9,294 bases of DNA from assembly GCA_002256465.1 (NCBI GenBank), contig NQJG01000017.1:1-9294 (forward strand), given 5' to 3'. The notes under the pieces are model-generated. The model did no database searches. It saw nothing but the letters and a program-made list of their open reading frames with translations, and had not been told where the DNA came from. The first letter of the stretch is position 1. Each line of letters begins with the position of its first letter. The stretch comes from Methylococcaceae bacterium NSP1-1 (GTDB taxonomy: Bacteria; Pseudomonadota; Gammaproteobacteria; Methylococcales; Methylomonadaceae). Shown in pieces: positions 1-7,878 of this stretch. Made by a program: the position numbers and the translations under genes.

Positions 1-2
1 CT

Positions 3-1952
3 ATAAAAGCATTGGTTGAGGGCTTGAATGACGGGGAAGTGCATCAGACTTTACTGGGCGTAACCGGCCCTGGTAAAACCTTTACCATAGCCAATGTCAT
101 TAATGAGGTGCAGCGTCCCGCGATGATTATGGCGCCTAATAAAACCCTGGCCGCCCAGTTATACGGTGAGATGAAAGAGTTTTTTCCGGAAAACAGTGTC
201 GAGTATTTCGTCTCGTATTATGACTACTATCAGCCGGAAGCTTATGTTCCGGCATCCGATACGTTTATTGATAAAGATGCCGCGATCAACGAGCATATCG
301 AGCAGATGCGCTTATCAGCAACCAAGGCTTTAATAGAAAGAGAGGATTCAATTGTAGTCGCAACGGTTTCGGCAATTTATGGCCTGGGCGAACCGGAATC
401 ATACTTCAAAATGGTCTTGCATCTGGTAAAGGGAGACCTGATTAATCAGCGGGCCATCCTGCGCCGTCTGGCAGAAATGCAATATACGCGAAACGATACA
501 GAATTGCGCCGGGCAACTTACCGGGTGCGTGGCGAGGTCATCGATATTTTCCCGGCCGAGTCGGAACAGGAAGCGTTAAGGATCGAATTATTCGATGATG
601 AAGTAGAACGTTTGTCATTGTTTGATCCATTAACAGGAGAAATAATCCGGAGGCTGGCACGCTATACGGTTTATCCCAAGAGCCATTACGTCACGCCCCG
701 CGAACAATTGTTGTCAGCGGTTGATGCCATCAAGATTGAACTCAAGGACCGTCTCAAGCAGTTGCATTCATTGAATAAGCTGGTGGAAGCGCAACGGCTG
801 GAGCAACGGACGCTGTTTGATATTGAAATGATACTGGAAGTGGGTTATTGCTCCGGTATCGAAAACTATTCCCGCTTTTTGTCAGGTAGAGCGGCAGGGG
901 AGGCGCCGCCGACCATGTTTGATTATTTGCCGGCTGATGCCCTGGTTATTATTGATGAAAGTCATGTCACCGTTCCGCAAATTGGCGCGATGTATAAAGG
1001 CGATCGGTCGCGCAAGGAAACGCTGGTTGAATACGGCTTCAGATTGCCTTCTGCTCTGGATAACCGTCCCTTAACATTTGATGAATTTGAAGCGAAATCA
1101 CCGCAACGGATTTATATATCAGCAACTCCCGGCCCTTATGAAAGAGAGCATTCAGGCGTTTTTGCCGAGCAGGTCGTCAGGCCTACCGGCTTGTTAGATC
1201 CAGTCGTAGAAGTGCGCCCGGCAACAACACAGGTTGATGACTTATTATCAGAAATTAATCTCCGTGTCAGTGCAAAGGAACGTGTGCTGGTCACTACGCT
1301 GACCAAAAGAATGTCGGAAGATTTGACGGAATATTTGTCGGAGCATGGCGTACGCGTGCGTTATTTGCATTCCGATATTGATACCGTGGAAAGAGTCGAA
1401 ATTATCCGGGATTTGAGGTTAGGGCAGTTTGATGTGCTGGTCGGTATCAATCTGTTACGTGAAGGTCTTGATATCCCCGAAGTGTCTCTGGTTGCCATAC
1501 TGGATGCCGATAAAGAAGGTTTTCTGCGTTCAGTCGTGTCTCTGGTTCAGACGATTGGACGCGCGGCGAGAAATATTCATGGTAAAGCAATTTTATACGG
1601 TGATCGGATTACCCGCTCCATGCAACAGGCGATAGATGAAACCGAACGCCGCCGTGACAAACAGCGGAAGTTTAATATTGACCATCATATTGAACCGGCA
1701 ACCATTTATAAATCGGTAACCGATATTCTTCAGATATCGATTCCCGGCTCAGGCTTTCCTGTAGGAGACAAAAAACTCAGTAAAGTGGCAGAACACGCAG
1801 CAGACTATAAAGCAATGACACCCAAGCAACTCGGTAAAAAGTTGAAGCAACTCGAAGATGCCATGTACCAACATGCGAAAAATCTCGAATTCGAGCAGGC
1901 GGCAAAAATCCGGGATGAAATTAAGATGTTGCAAGAGCAGATATTGGTTTAA
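3..1952 (+). CDS. uvrB: UvrABC system protein B (excision nuclease helicase subunit), 5'-truncated by the window edge
   Basis: UvrB is the cytoplasmic damage-verifying subunit of nucleotide excision repair. UvrA loads it on DNA, it probes the lesion with a beta-hairpin, and it recruits UvrC for incision. The frame is open to the left edge. The TTG at 12 is an internal Leu codon, because the codons before it (Ile-Lys-Ala) continue the family alignment. About 20 N-terminal residues are missing, so the full protein would be ~670 aa, the family's usual size. Visible parts: Walker A loop GVTGPGKT (57-80), beta-hairpin [10 protein letters not shown] (216-245), motif II DESH (954-965), the SATPG motif (~1122-1136), motif [11 protein letters not shown] (1548-1574) and a C-terminal UVR domain for UvrC contact (~1824-1949). 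Two oddities: Pro replaces the usual Ser in the Walker A loop (69-71), and Val-Val (1533-1538) replaces the usual Glu-Arg of FLRSERSL. The frame is otherwise intact. Identity is certain; full activity is not. Confidence 0.97.
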   Translation: MKALVEGLNDGEVHQTLLGVTGPGKTFTIANVINEVQRPAMIMAPNKTLAAQLYGEMKEFFPENSVEYFVSYYDYYQPEAYVPASDTFIDKDAAINEHIEQMRLSATKALIEREDSIVVATVSAIYGLGEPESYFKMVLHLVKGDLINQRAILRRLAEMQYTRNDTELRRATYRVRGEVIDIFPAESEQEALRIELFDDEVERLSLFDPLTGEIIRRLARYTVYPKSHYVTPREQLLSAVDAIKIELKDRLKQLHSLNKLVEAQRLEQRTLFDIEMILEVGYCSGIENYSRFLSGRAAGEAPPTMFDYLPADALVIIDESHVTVPQIGAMYKGDRSRKETLVEYGFRLPSALDNRPLTFDEFEAKSPQRIYISATPGPYEREHSGVFAEQVVRPTGLLDPVVEVRPATTQVDDLLSEINLRVSAKERVLVTTLTKRMSEDLTEYLSEHGVRVRYLHSDIDTVERVEIIRDLRLGQFDVLVGINLLREGLDIPEVSLVAILDADKEGFLRSVVSLVQTIGRAARNIHGKAILYGDRITRSMQQAIDETERRRDKQRKFNIDHHIEPATIYKSVTDILQISIPGSGFPVGDKKLSKVAEHAADYKAMTPKQLGKKLKQLEDAMYQHAKNLEFEQAAKIRDEIKMLQEQILV

Positions 1953-2154
1953 ATGGTTAATAGGTATTTTTTTTGATCATCTGAACTTGACGGGGTAAAT
2001 GTCTTGTCCGATAGGACATAATTCTATTGAAAAACCACGTTTTTAATGACAGCCATGACCAGCAACGATTCCAGTGACGATAGTCAATTTTCAACGACTC
2101 AATATGTCTTGCCGTATAATTGAGCTTTTATTTGACATATGAAGGTTACCCTAG
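1953..2154. other. Intergenic gap between uvrB and the phosphatase gene
   Basis: This 202-bp AT-rich gap holds an eight-T run just after the uvrB stop, but no GC-rich stem precedes it, so it is not a convincing terminator. Two small inverted repeats follow: TGTCC-GATA-GGACA (2005-2018) and AAAAAC-CAC-GTTTTT (2030-2044). The second is AT-rich with a three-base loop and could at most be a weak bidirectional terminator. A TTGACG box at 1987-1992 has no good -10 partner. The -10 box listed separately lies at the right end. I see no gene with a ribosome-binding site here. Confidence 0.6.
2090..2120 (+). promoter_or_regulatory. Candidate promoter for the phosphatase gene: perfect -10, weak -35
   Basis: A perfect TATAAT lies at 2115-2120, 34 bases before the ATG. 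The best -35 candidates are poor: TTCAAC at 2090-2095 (19-base spacer) or TCAACG at 2091-2096 (18-base spacer), each matching TTGACA at three positions. There is no TG extension of the -10. If real, the promoter would need an activator or be weak. It would give a leader of about 28 nt carrying the ribosome-binding site. TATAAT can also arise by chance in AT-rich DNA. Confidence 0.4.
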
Positions 2155-2919
2155 ATGCCCATTTCGCTTACTGTTCTTGAAGAAGTGGTCCGTGAAGCAG
2201 GATCAATTGCAATGGCTTATTTTAAAGACTTAAAAAATGTGGAAGTCAACAAAAAAAGCCCACGAGACTTCGTTACCGCTGCTGATGTTGCAGTTGAGAA
2301 TTTTTTAAAAGAGGCTCTTACCCGGAAATACCCGGAGTATGGTTTTTGGGGCGAAGAGAGCGGGCAAAGCGCTAACCAGACTAATCGCTGGATAGTCGAC
2401 CCAATCGACGGCACGCATTCTTTTTCAAGAGGTCAATATTTTTGGGGTATCAGTGTTGCACTGGAAATTGATCAAGAACTTATGATCGGTGTGGTTTATG
2501 CTCCGGCTTTAAATGATTACTACTGTGCGGAAAAGGGCAGGGGGGCTTTTAAAAACGGTCTGCCAATAACGGTTTCTTCTGAAAGTAATCTGGCCGACGC
2601 GATGGTTGGTACCGGGTTTGCCTGCCTGCGTTCTTACCTGGAAGACAACAATCTGGAGCGCTTTGGAAGAATCGCTCAAAACACTACAGGGCAGCGGCGT
2701 TTCGGCTCGGCAGCAGTGGATTTATGTCTGGTTGCGGACGGTCAGGTTGATGCTTATTGGGAGCAGGAATTAAACCTGTATGACGTTGCCGCAGGCGCTT
2801 TAATTGCCCGGGAAGCGGGCGCTACTGTGACCGATTTTAAAGGCAATGAAGGCCTATTTCCAAAGCAGATCCTGGTTACTAATGGCAAGATTCTTAGCCA
2901 GATTCTTCCGTTAATGTAA
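2155..2919 (+). CDS. Inositol monophosphatase-family phosphatase
   Basis: This is a 254-aa protein of the lithium-sensitive, Mg2+-dependent sugar-phosphatase fold, predicted cytoplasmic, with no signal peptide or membrane segment. Visible metal-site motifs are the GEES segment (Glu67, Glu68), WIVDPIDGT (Asp82, Asp85, Gly86, Thr87) and YDVAAG (Asp210). The substrate-side segment RRFGSAAVDL (181-190) is also present. Length is normal for the family (~250-270 aa). Members hydrolyse inositol phosphates, histidinol phosphate or other sugar phosphates, and sequence alone does not settle the substrate. Thr-His-Ser-Phe after DPIDG, where classical inositol phosphatases have Thr-x-Asn-Phe, recalls HisN-type histidinol phosphatases, but the rest looks generic, so no symbol is given. 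Motif 2 begins with Tyr209 where Trp is usual. The ATG at 2155 follows GAAGG (2141-2145) at 9 bases, and the N-terminus starts where the family's first helix does. There is no operon link to either neighbour: the gaps are 202 and 311 bp. Confidence 0.93.
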   Translation: MPISLTVLEEVVREAGSIAMAYFKDLKNVEVNKKSPRDFVTAADVAVENFLKEALTRKYPEYGFWGEESGQSANQTNRWIVDPIDGTHSFSRGQYFWGISVALEIDQELMIGVVYAPALNDYYCAEKGRGAFKNGLPITVSSESNLADAMVGTGFACLRSYLEDNNLERFGRIAQNTTGQRRFGSAAVDLCLVADGQVDAYWEQELNLYDVAAGALIAREAGATVTDFKGNEGLFPKQILVTNGKILSQILPLM

Positions 2920-3042
2920 TTTTTAGTATACTGGGGACCCTCACGATTTGCGCTTTTTTGATTTTCCTTTGGGATTTAAAGTAAATAGTATCCCTTGGTT
3001 ATCAAAAGTCATTGTTTTTACGATTAGACGAATTCATAACTG

Positions 3043-3057
3043 CAAGTAAAATACTTG
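3043..3057. repeat. Perfect 6-bp palindrome CAAGTA-AAA-TACTTG
   Basis: An inverted repeat with six-base arms (3043-3048 and 3052-3057) around AAA lies about 32 bases upstream of the gltB -35 box. Arm size and position would suit a dimeric regulator's operator. The right arm runs directly into the first TACTTGTGAT repeat. No known operator is recognised, and a 6-bp palindrome in AT-rich DNA may be chance. Confidence 0.4.
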
Positions 3058-3139
3058 TGATTGTTTAGTAAGTATTGTAAAACACTACGTGACAGAATTA
3101 CTTGTGATCCGTATAATTTAGCGGTTTTGCCCACTTGTG
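3052..3139 (+). repeat. Three ACTTGTG repeats across the gltB promoter and leader
   Basis: TACTTGTGAT occurs twice as an exact 10-base direct repeat (3052-3061 and 3099-3108), with starts 47 bases apart. A third ACTTGTG is at 3133-3139, 33 bases after the second. Copy 1 lies upstream of the -35 box, copy 2 inside the promoter spacer, and copy 3 in the transcribed leader, where it forms the left arm of a hairpin. TGTGA inside the first two is the CRP half-site, but no TCACA partner sits at the required spacing. Confidence 0.5.
3089..3117 (+). promoter_or_regulatory. Sigma-70-type promoter of gltBD
   Basis: The -35 box GTGACA (3089-3094) matches consensus at five of six positions. The spacer is exactly 17 bases and the -10 box TATAAT (3112-3117) is perfect. 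Transcription would begin near 3124, giving a leader of about 107 nt before the gltB ATG. This is the best promoter match in the window and sits where a gltBD promoter is expected. A repeat copy lies within its spacer, so a bound regulator there would compete with RNA polymerase. Confidence 0.75.
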
Positions 3140-3205
3140 CCTTCTTATAGAAGCCCCAACACGAGTGCAGGGCGAGGGTTTTTAAAGGGAGAATAGTAAC
3201 CCTTT
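3129..3205 (+). promoter_or_regulatory. Foldable 5' leader of gltB, candidate cis-regulatory RNA
   Basis: Read as RNA, 3132-3139 pairs with 3160-3167 (8 bp, one G-U). GCC (3129-3131) pairs with GGC (3171-3173) below it across a three-base bulge. An inner hairpin pairs CTTCT (3141-3145) with AGAAG (3149-3153), and a CCCCAA bulge follows. After the hairpin come GAGGG and a five-T run (3179-3183). Further on, AGGGTT (3175-3180) can pair with AACCCT (3198-3203), or AAAGGG (3184-3189) with CCCTTT (3200-3205), but not both. This layout would allow attenuation or control of translation. It matches no riboswitch class I recognise, and the pairings were found by eye only. Confidence 0.4.
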
Positions 3206-3221
3206 TGTAATATTCTTTATA

Positions 3222-3228
3222 GAGGTGA
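3222..3228 (+). promoter_or_regulatory. gltB ribosome-binding site, deciding the start codon
   Basis: GAGGTGA is a seven-base exact match to the 16S anti-Shine-Dalgarno complement. It places the ATG at 3231 at a proper distance. A GTG at 3225 is in frame but lies inside this site, so it cannot be served by it. The ATG at 3231 is therefore the start. Confidence 0.85.
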
Positions 3229-3230
3229 CC

Positions 3231-6200
3231 ATGAGTCAAAATACGCTACCAACCAGACAAGGTTTATATGATCCGCGCAATGAACATGATGCATGCGGGG
3301 TGGGTTTCATCGTTCATATAAAAGGCCATAAGAGCCATGCGATCGTAAGTCAGGGGTTAGAGTTGCTTAGAAACCTGACACACCGCGGCGCAGTTGGTGC
3401 TGATCCATACGCTGGCGACGGCGCGGGTATTTTGATTCAATTGCCCGATGCTTTTTTACGTGCAGAATGTGATAAACAAGGTTTAACACTGCCGCCTGAG
3501 GGAGACTACGCGGTAGGCATGGTGTTTTTGCCACGCGACGCATCTGATCGTGCGAGTTGCGAGACATTATTTACTGAAATCATTGCACGGGAAAATGCCA
3601 TACTTTTAGGCTGGCGTGATGTACCCGTTGACAATCACGAATTAGGAGACTCGGCAAAAGGGGTTGAGCCGTTTATTCGGCAGGTTTTTATAGGACGTGG
3701 TGCGGATTGCCCCGATCAGGATGCCTTCGAGCGCAAATTGTTTGTCATTCGCAAGCAGGTTGAAAATGCCGTTCGCGATTTGAATTTGAAAAATGGCCAC
3801 TCTTTTTACGTGCCATCGTTATCGACACGTACTTTGGTTTACAAGGGCATGTTGCTTGCGAATCAAGTAGGCCCATTTTACCCGGACCTGATCGATGAGC
3901 GTATAGAAAGTGCCTTAGCACTGGTGCATCAACGTTTTTCCACGAATACCTTCCCGACCTGGGATCGGGCTCACCCATTCCGTATGATCGCCCATAATGG
4001 TGAAATTAATACCTTGCGTGGCAACATGAATGGCATGGCGGCACGTCGGCATTCTATAGCATCCAAGGTATTGGGCGAGGATGTTCATAAGCTGTGGCCA
4101 TTAATTGCCGAAGGGCAATCGGATTCGGCATGTTTCGATAATGCCGTTGAATTATTGGTGGCAGGCGGTTATTCACTCGCCCACGCCATGATGTTGCTCA
4201 TTCCCGAAGCATGGGCCGGCAATGTCTTGATGGATGAAAAACTGCGGGCGTTTTATGAATACAACGCAGCTCTCATGGAGCCTTGGGACGGTCCTGCGGC
4301 AATTGCTTTTACTGATGGTCGTCAGATCGGCGCGACTCTGGATCGTAATGGCTTGCGCCCCGCGCGTTACCTTGTCACTGATGACGACTTCGTCATTATG
4401 GCGTCGGAAATGGGCGTTCTGGAGGTGCCACAGCATAAAATTATCAAAAAATGGCGTTTGCAACCGGGCAAAATGCTCATGATCGACACTGTCCAAGGGC
4501 GCATCATTGATGACGCGGAATTGAAAGCGGATTTGGCTGCTCGCTCCCCTTATCACGAGTGGCTGGACAAGACTCAAATTTTGCTATCCAAACTGCCTCC
4601 CGAAGTTTCTGCCATGGCGCCGGATGCAAACACGCTTTTAGACAGGCAGCAAGCGTTTGGTTATACCCGGGAAGATATTGAATTCATCCTGAAACCGATG
4701 GCGCAAACAGGACAGGAAGCCATCAGTTCAATGGGTATTGATGCGGCGTTAGCGGTGTTGTCGCAACGTCCGCGCTTGTTATACGATTATTTCAAACAAG
4801 GCTTTGCCCAAGTCACCAATCCAGCCATAGACCCGATCCGTGAGGAATTGGTCATGTCCCTGGTTTCGCTGATTGGCCCTCGCCCCAACCTGTTAGGTCT
4901 GGATGAGGGTGGAACTCACATGCGGCTTGAAGTAGAACAGCCCATTTTGACCAATCAGGATCTGGAAAAAATTCGCCGTATCGAAGCGCGCACGGGAGGT
5001 GTATTCAAGACCAAAACCTTAACGCTTTGCTATCTCTCTGATCTGGGAGCAAGCGGCATGGAAGCAGCACTCGAAAAACTTTGCCTCGCAGCAAAAAAGG
5101 CTGTTGAAGACGGCAATAATATCCTGGCGCTCTCTGATCGTGACCTGGACGCCGCCCACGTTGCCATCCCAGCACTTTTAGCAACCTCTGCCGTGCATCA
5201 CTACCTTACTCGCGAAGGCTTGCGCACAAAAGTAGGTTTGGTTGTCGAAACCGGCGAAGCGCGCGAAGTTCATCACTTTGCGTTGTTGGCGGCCTATGGC
5301 GCGGAAGCCGTAAATCCTTATCTGGCATTTGATACACTCTCCGCGCTTTGCCCGGATTTACCTGACCTTACGGAATATGAAGCGCACAAGCGTTATGTCA
5401 AAGCCGTTTCCAAAGGCTTATTGAAAGTGATGTCCAAAATGGGCATCTCTACTTATCAGTCTTATTGTGGTGCGCAAATTTTTAATGCCATTGGTTTAGC
5501 GGAACCGTTTTTGGACCGCTATTTTACCGGCACAACCAGCACTACCGAAGGCGCGGGTTTACCGGAAATTAGCGAAGAAACACTGCGCCGTCATCGTATT
5601 GCTTTCGGCAATGCACCGATATATCGCGATGCCCTTGATATCGGCGGCGAATACGCCTATCGCATCCGCGGCGAAGCGCATACCTGGACGCCGGCCACGA
5701 TTAGTAAATTGCAACATGCAACACGCACTAACAGCCCTGAACTTTATGCTGAATTTAGCCGCTTAATCGACGAGCAGAACGAAGACCTGTTGACTTTACG
5801 CGGCTTAATGACCTTCAAGGAAGACGCAGTTCCAGTACCCTTGGAAGAAGTAGAGCCTGCGGCGGAAATAGTAAAGCGTTTTGCGACCGGAGCGATGTCA
5901 TTCGGGTCGATTTCCTATGAAGCACACACGACGCTGGCAATTGCCATGAACCGCATCGGCGGAAAGTCCAATACCGGCGAAGGCGGAGAACTTCCGGAAC
6001 GCTTCAAGCCCCTGCCCAATGGCGATTCCATGCGCTCGGCAATCAAGCAAGTGGCATCGGGACGTTTTGGCGTGACCACTGAATACCTGGTCAACGCAGA
6101 CGACATTCAAATCAAGATCAGCCAGGGCGCTAAACCCGGCGAGGGCGGACAATTGCCCGGCCATAAAGTGGATGCGGTTATCGCCAGAGTGCGCCATTCC

Positions 6201-7853
6201 ACGCAAGGCGTCGGTTTAATTTCACCACCTCCGCACCATGACATCTATTCGATTGAGGATTTGGCACAGCTGATTCATGATTTGAAAAACGTGAATCCCC
6301 AAGCGCGCATCAGCGTCAAACTGGTATCTGAAGTAGGTGTGGGTACGGTTGCCGCTGGCGTTTCCAAAGCTCATGCCGATCATGTCACCATTGCCGGCTT
6401 TGACGGCGGCACCGGCGCAAGCCCGATGACTTCCATCAAGCACGCAGGTTTACCTTGGGAAATTGGCCTTGCGGAAACGCATCAAACACTGGTGCTCAAC
6501 AAGCTGCGCGGACGCATTGCCGTGCAAGTCGACGGCGGTTTGCGTACTGGACGCGATGTCATAATCGGCGCATTATTGGGGGCGGATGAGTTCGGTTTTG
6601 CCACGGCGCCTTTGATCGTTACGGGCTGTTTGATGATGCGCAAATGCCATTTGAACACCTGCCCGGTCGGAGTAGCAACTCAAGATCCCGAACTTCGGAA
6701 GCGTTTTACCGGACAGCCCGAACATGTCGTGAATTATTTCTTCATGATCGCCGAAGATGTGCGCAAGTGGATGGCCAAGCTCGGTTTCCGCAACTTTGAT
6801 GAAATGGTTGGACGTTCGGATAAACTGGACATGCAGCGTGCGATTTCGCATTGGAAAGCCCAAGGTCTGGACTTCAGCCGGATTTTCTATAAACCCGATG
6901 TTGACAACGCCACGGCCGTTTATCATTGCGAAAATCAGGATCACGGCTTGGAACAAGCGCTTGATCATGTTTTGATTGCAGAAGCCAAACCTGCTCTGGA
7001 ACATGGACAAGCGGTAGTTATTAACACCCCTATTCGCAATGTCAACCGTACTTTTGGCGCGATGTTATCCGGCGAAGTCGCCAAGCGCTACGGACACAAA
7101 GGCTTGCCCGACGATACCATTGCGATTAAAGTCACAGGCACAGCGGGACAAAGTTTCGGTGCGTTTTTGGCGCAGGGCATCAGTATGGAACTAGAAGGCG
7201 AAGGCAATGATTATGTGGGAAAAGGCATGAGCGGTGGTCGTATCGCTATTTATCCGCCTAAAGATTGCCCCATTAATCCTGCTGAAAATATTATCGTTGG
7301 CAATACGGTGCTTTATGGCGCAATCAGCGGTGAATGTTATTTCAGCGGCGTTGCCGGCGAGCGTTTTGCGGTTCGCAATTCGGGGGCTATAGCTGTCGTA
7401 GAGGGCGTTGGCGATCATGGTTGTGAATACATGACGGGCGGCGTCGTCGTCGTGCTCGGAAAGACCGGGCGTAATTTTGCAGCCGGCATGTCAGGCGGCG
7501 TGGCCTATGTATTGGATAAAGACGACAACTTTGACCAACTGTGTAATTTAGCCATGGTTGAGCTTGAACCGATTCCGGAGGAAGACGAAGCTCTGGAAAT
7601 CGTGGCGCACCAGGGCGGCGATATGGAGACCCATGGACGTGTTCATATCATGTCTGATATGACCCGTTATGATGCGCAGCGCTTGAAGCATTTGATTCAA
7701 AATCATAAACACTATACGGGTAGCCAGCGGGCGCAACATATCCTGGAAAACTGGAATGATTATTTGCCGCGTTTCATCAAAGTGATGCCGGTCGATTATC
7801 GCGCAGCGCTTAAAGAAATTCAGGCCAAACAAGCCTCGTCCGCAACTGCATAA
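3231..7853 (+). CDS. gltB: Glutamate synthase (NADPH) large subunit
   Basis: This is the 1540-aa alpha subunit of NADPH glutamate synthase (GOGAT), which makes glutamate from glutamine and 2-oxoglutarate in the cytoplasm as the second half of the ammonia-assimilating GS-GOGAT cycle. Domains in order: a 21-residue propeptide; a class II glutamine amidotransferase domain with nucleophile Cys22 in DACGVGF, plus the [10 protein letters not shown] and HNGEINT (255-261) segments; a central domain to about 820; an FMN/2-oxoglutarate synthase domain with ATGAMSFGS (885-893), the GGTGASP loop and the [11 protein letters not shown] strand; a 3Fe-4S site with Cys1133, Cys1139 and Cys1144; and a C-terminal GxGxG-rich beta-helix domain from about 1262. 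Cys22 should become the N-terminal residue after propeptide removal, as in the family. The propeptide is somewhat shorter than I recall for E. coli and Azospirillum. Length is normal, the frame is intact and no key residue is missing. The gene is followed after 25 bp by gltD. Confidence 0.98.
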   Translation: MSQNTLPTRQGLYDPRNEHDACGVGFIVHIKGHKSHAIVSQGLELLRNLTHRGAVGADPYAGDGAGILIQLPDAFLRAECDKQGLTLPPEGDYAVGMVFLPRDASDRASCETLFTEIIARENAILLGWRDVPVDNHELGDSAKGVEPFIRQVFIGRGADCPDQDAFERKLFVIRKQVENAVRDLNLKNGHSFYVPSLSTRTLVYKGMLLANQVGPFYPDLIDERIESALALVHQRFSTNTFPTWDRAHPFRMIAHNGEINTLRGNMNGMAARRHSIASKVLGEDVHKLWPLIAEGQSDSACFDNAVELLVAGGYSLAHAMMLLIPEAWAGNVLMDEKLRAFYEYNAALMEPWDGPAAIAFTDGRQIGATLDRNGLRPARYLVTDDDFVIMASEMGVLEVPQHKIIKKWRLQPGKMLMIDTVQGRIIDDAELKADLAARSPYHEWLDKTQILLSKLPPEVSAMAPDANTLLDRQQAFGYTREDIEFILKPMAQTGQEAISSMGIDAALAVLSQRPRLLYDYFKQGFAQVTNPAIDPIREELVMSLVSLIGPRPNLLGLDEGGTHMRLEVEQPILTNQDLEKIRRIEARTGGVFKTKTLTLCYLSDLGASGMEAALEKLCLAAKKAVEDGNNILALSDRDLDAAHVAIPALLATSAVHHYLTREGLRTKVGLVVETGEAREVHHFALLAAYGAEAVNPYLAFDTLSALCPDLPDLTEYEAHKRYVKAVSKGLLKVMSKMGISTYQSYCGAQIFNAIGLAEPFLDRYFTGTTSTTEGAGLPEISEETLRRHRIAFGNAPIYRDALDIGGEYAYRIRGEAHTWTPATISKLQHATRTNSPELYAEFSRLIDEQNEDLLTLRGLMTFKEDAVPVPLEEVEPAAEIVKRFATGAMSFGSISYEAHTTLAIAMNRIGGKSNTGEGGELPERFKPLPNGDSMRSAIKQVASGRFGVTTEYLVNADDIQIKISQGAKPGEGGQLPGHKVDAVIARVRHSTQGVGLISPPPHHDIYSIEDLAQLIHDLKNVNPQARISVKLVSEVGVGTVAAGVSKAHADHVTIAGFDGGTGASPMTSIKHAGLPWEIGLAETHQTLVLNKLRGRIAVQVDGGLRTGRDVIIGALLGADEFGFATAPLIVTGCLMMRKCHLNTCPVGVATQDPELRKRFTGQPEHVVNYFFMIAEDVRKWMAKLGFRNFDEMVGRSDKLDMQRAISHWKAQGLDFSRIFYKPDVDNATAVYHCENQDHGLEQALDHVLIAEAKPALEHGQAVVINTPIRNVNRTFGAMLSGEVAKRYGHKGLPDDTIAIKVTGTAGQSFGAFLAQGISMELEGEGNDYVGKGMSGGRIAIYPPKDCPINPAENIIVGNTVLYGAISGECYFSGVAGERFAVRNSGAIAVVEGVGDHGCEYMTGGVVVVLGKTGRNFAAGMSGGVAYVLDKDDNFDQLCNLAMVELEPIPEEDEALEIVAHQGGDMETHGRVHIMSDMTRYDAQRLKHLIQNHKHYTGSQRAQHILENWNDYLPRFIKVMPVDYRAALKEIQAKQASSATA

Positions 7854-7865
7854 CTGTTTTTTTAG

Positions 7866-7871
7866 AGAAGG
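7866..7871 (+). promoter_or_regulatory. gltD ribosome-binding site
   Basis: AGAAGG ends seven bases before the gltD ATG and lies in the 25-bp gap after gltB. The T7 run just before it has no stem, so nothing here would stop transcription, and gltD is expected to be co-transcribed with gltB. Confidence 0.8.
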
Positions 7872-7878
7872 TATTAAG

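Larger units (their letters stand above)
2920..3230. other. Regulatory gap upstream of gltB
   Basis: This 311-bp AT-rich gap separates the phosphatase from gltB. The left part (2920-3040) has no clear element. A T6 run (2954-2959) lacks a proper stem, and GGGAT/ATCCC (2971-2975, 2990-2994) encloses a 14-base loop with no T run after it. The right part holds a palindrome, three ACTTGTG copies, a strong sigma-70-type promoter and a foldable leader, each listed separately. I see no recognisable sigma-54 promoter, although this enzyme belongs to nitrogen metabolism. No protein-coding ORF here is credible. Confidence 0.6.

Noticed and set aside
12..14. TTG as the start codon of uvrB
   Set aside because: The frame stays open upstream and the preceding codons fit the UvrB alignment. 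This is an internal Leu codon, and the true start is outside the window.
1953..2044. An intrinsic terminator for uvrB
   Set aside because: The T run at the left has no stem before it, and the two downstream inverted repeats are short, one AT-only apart from a single C-G pair and the other with no T run after it.
2046..2123. A 25-codon ORF (starts MTAMTSND, ends VLPYN) in the uvrB-phosphatase gap
   Set aside because: It has no ribosome-binding site, resembles no family I recognise and overlaps the candidate -10 box. It is short enough to be chance.
2932..2960. A terminator for the phosphatase gene ending in the T6 run
   Set aside because: The bases before the T run form at most a two- or three-base-pair stem. 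Transcription end cannot be placed from sequence.
3099..3117. A CRP site, from TGTGA in the promoter spacer
   Set aside because: Only one half-site is present, with no TCACA at the six-base spacing on either TGTGA copy.
3024..3239. A 71-codon minus-strand ORF opposite the gltB promoter
   Set aside because: It covers the promoter and leader, lacks a recognisable family, and has no promoter or ribosome-binding site that I can see.
4173..4577. A long minus-strand ORF inside gltB, with several similar ones elsewhere in gltB
   Set aside because: These are shadows of a strongly conserved coding gene on the other strand and show no family features.
7854..7878. The T7 run between gltB and gltD as a terminator
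   Set aside because: No inverted repeat precedes it, and the two genes encode subunits of one enzyme with the gltD ribosome-binding site immediately after.
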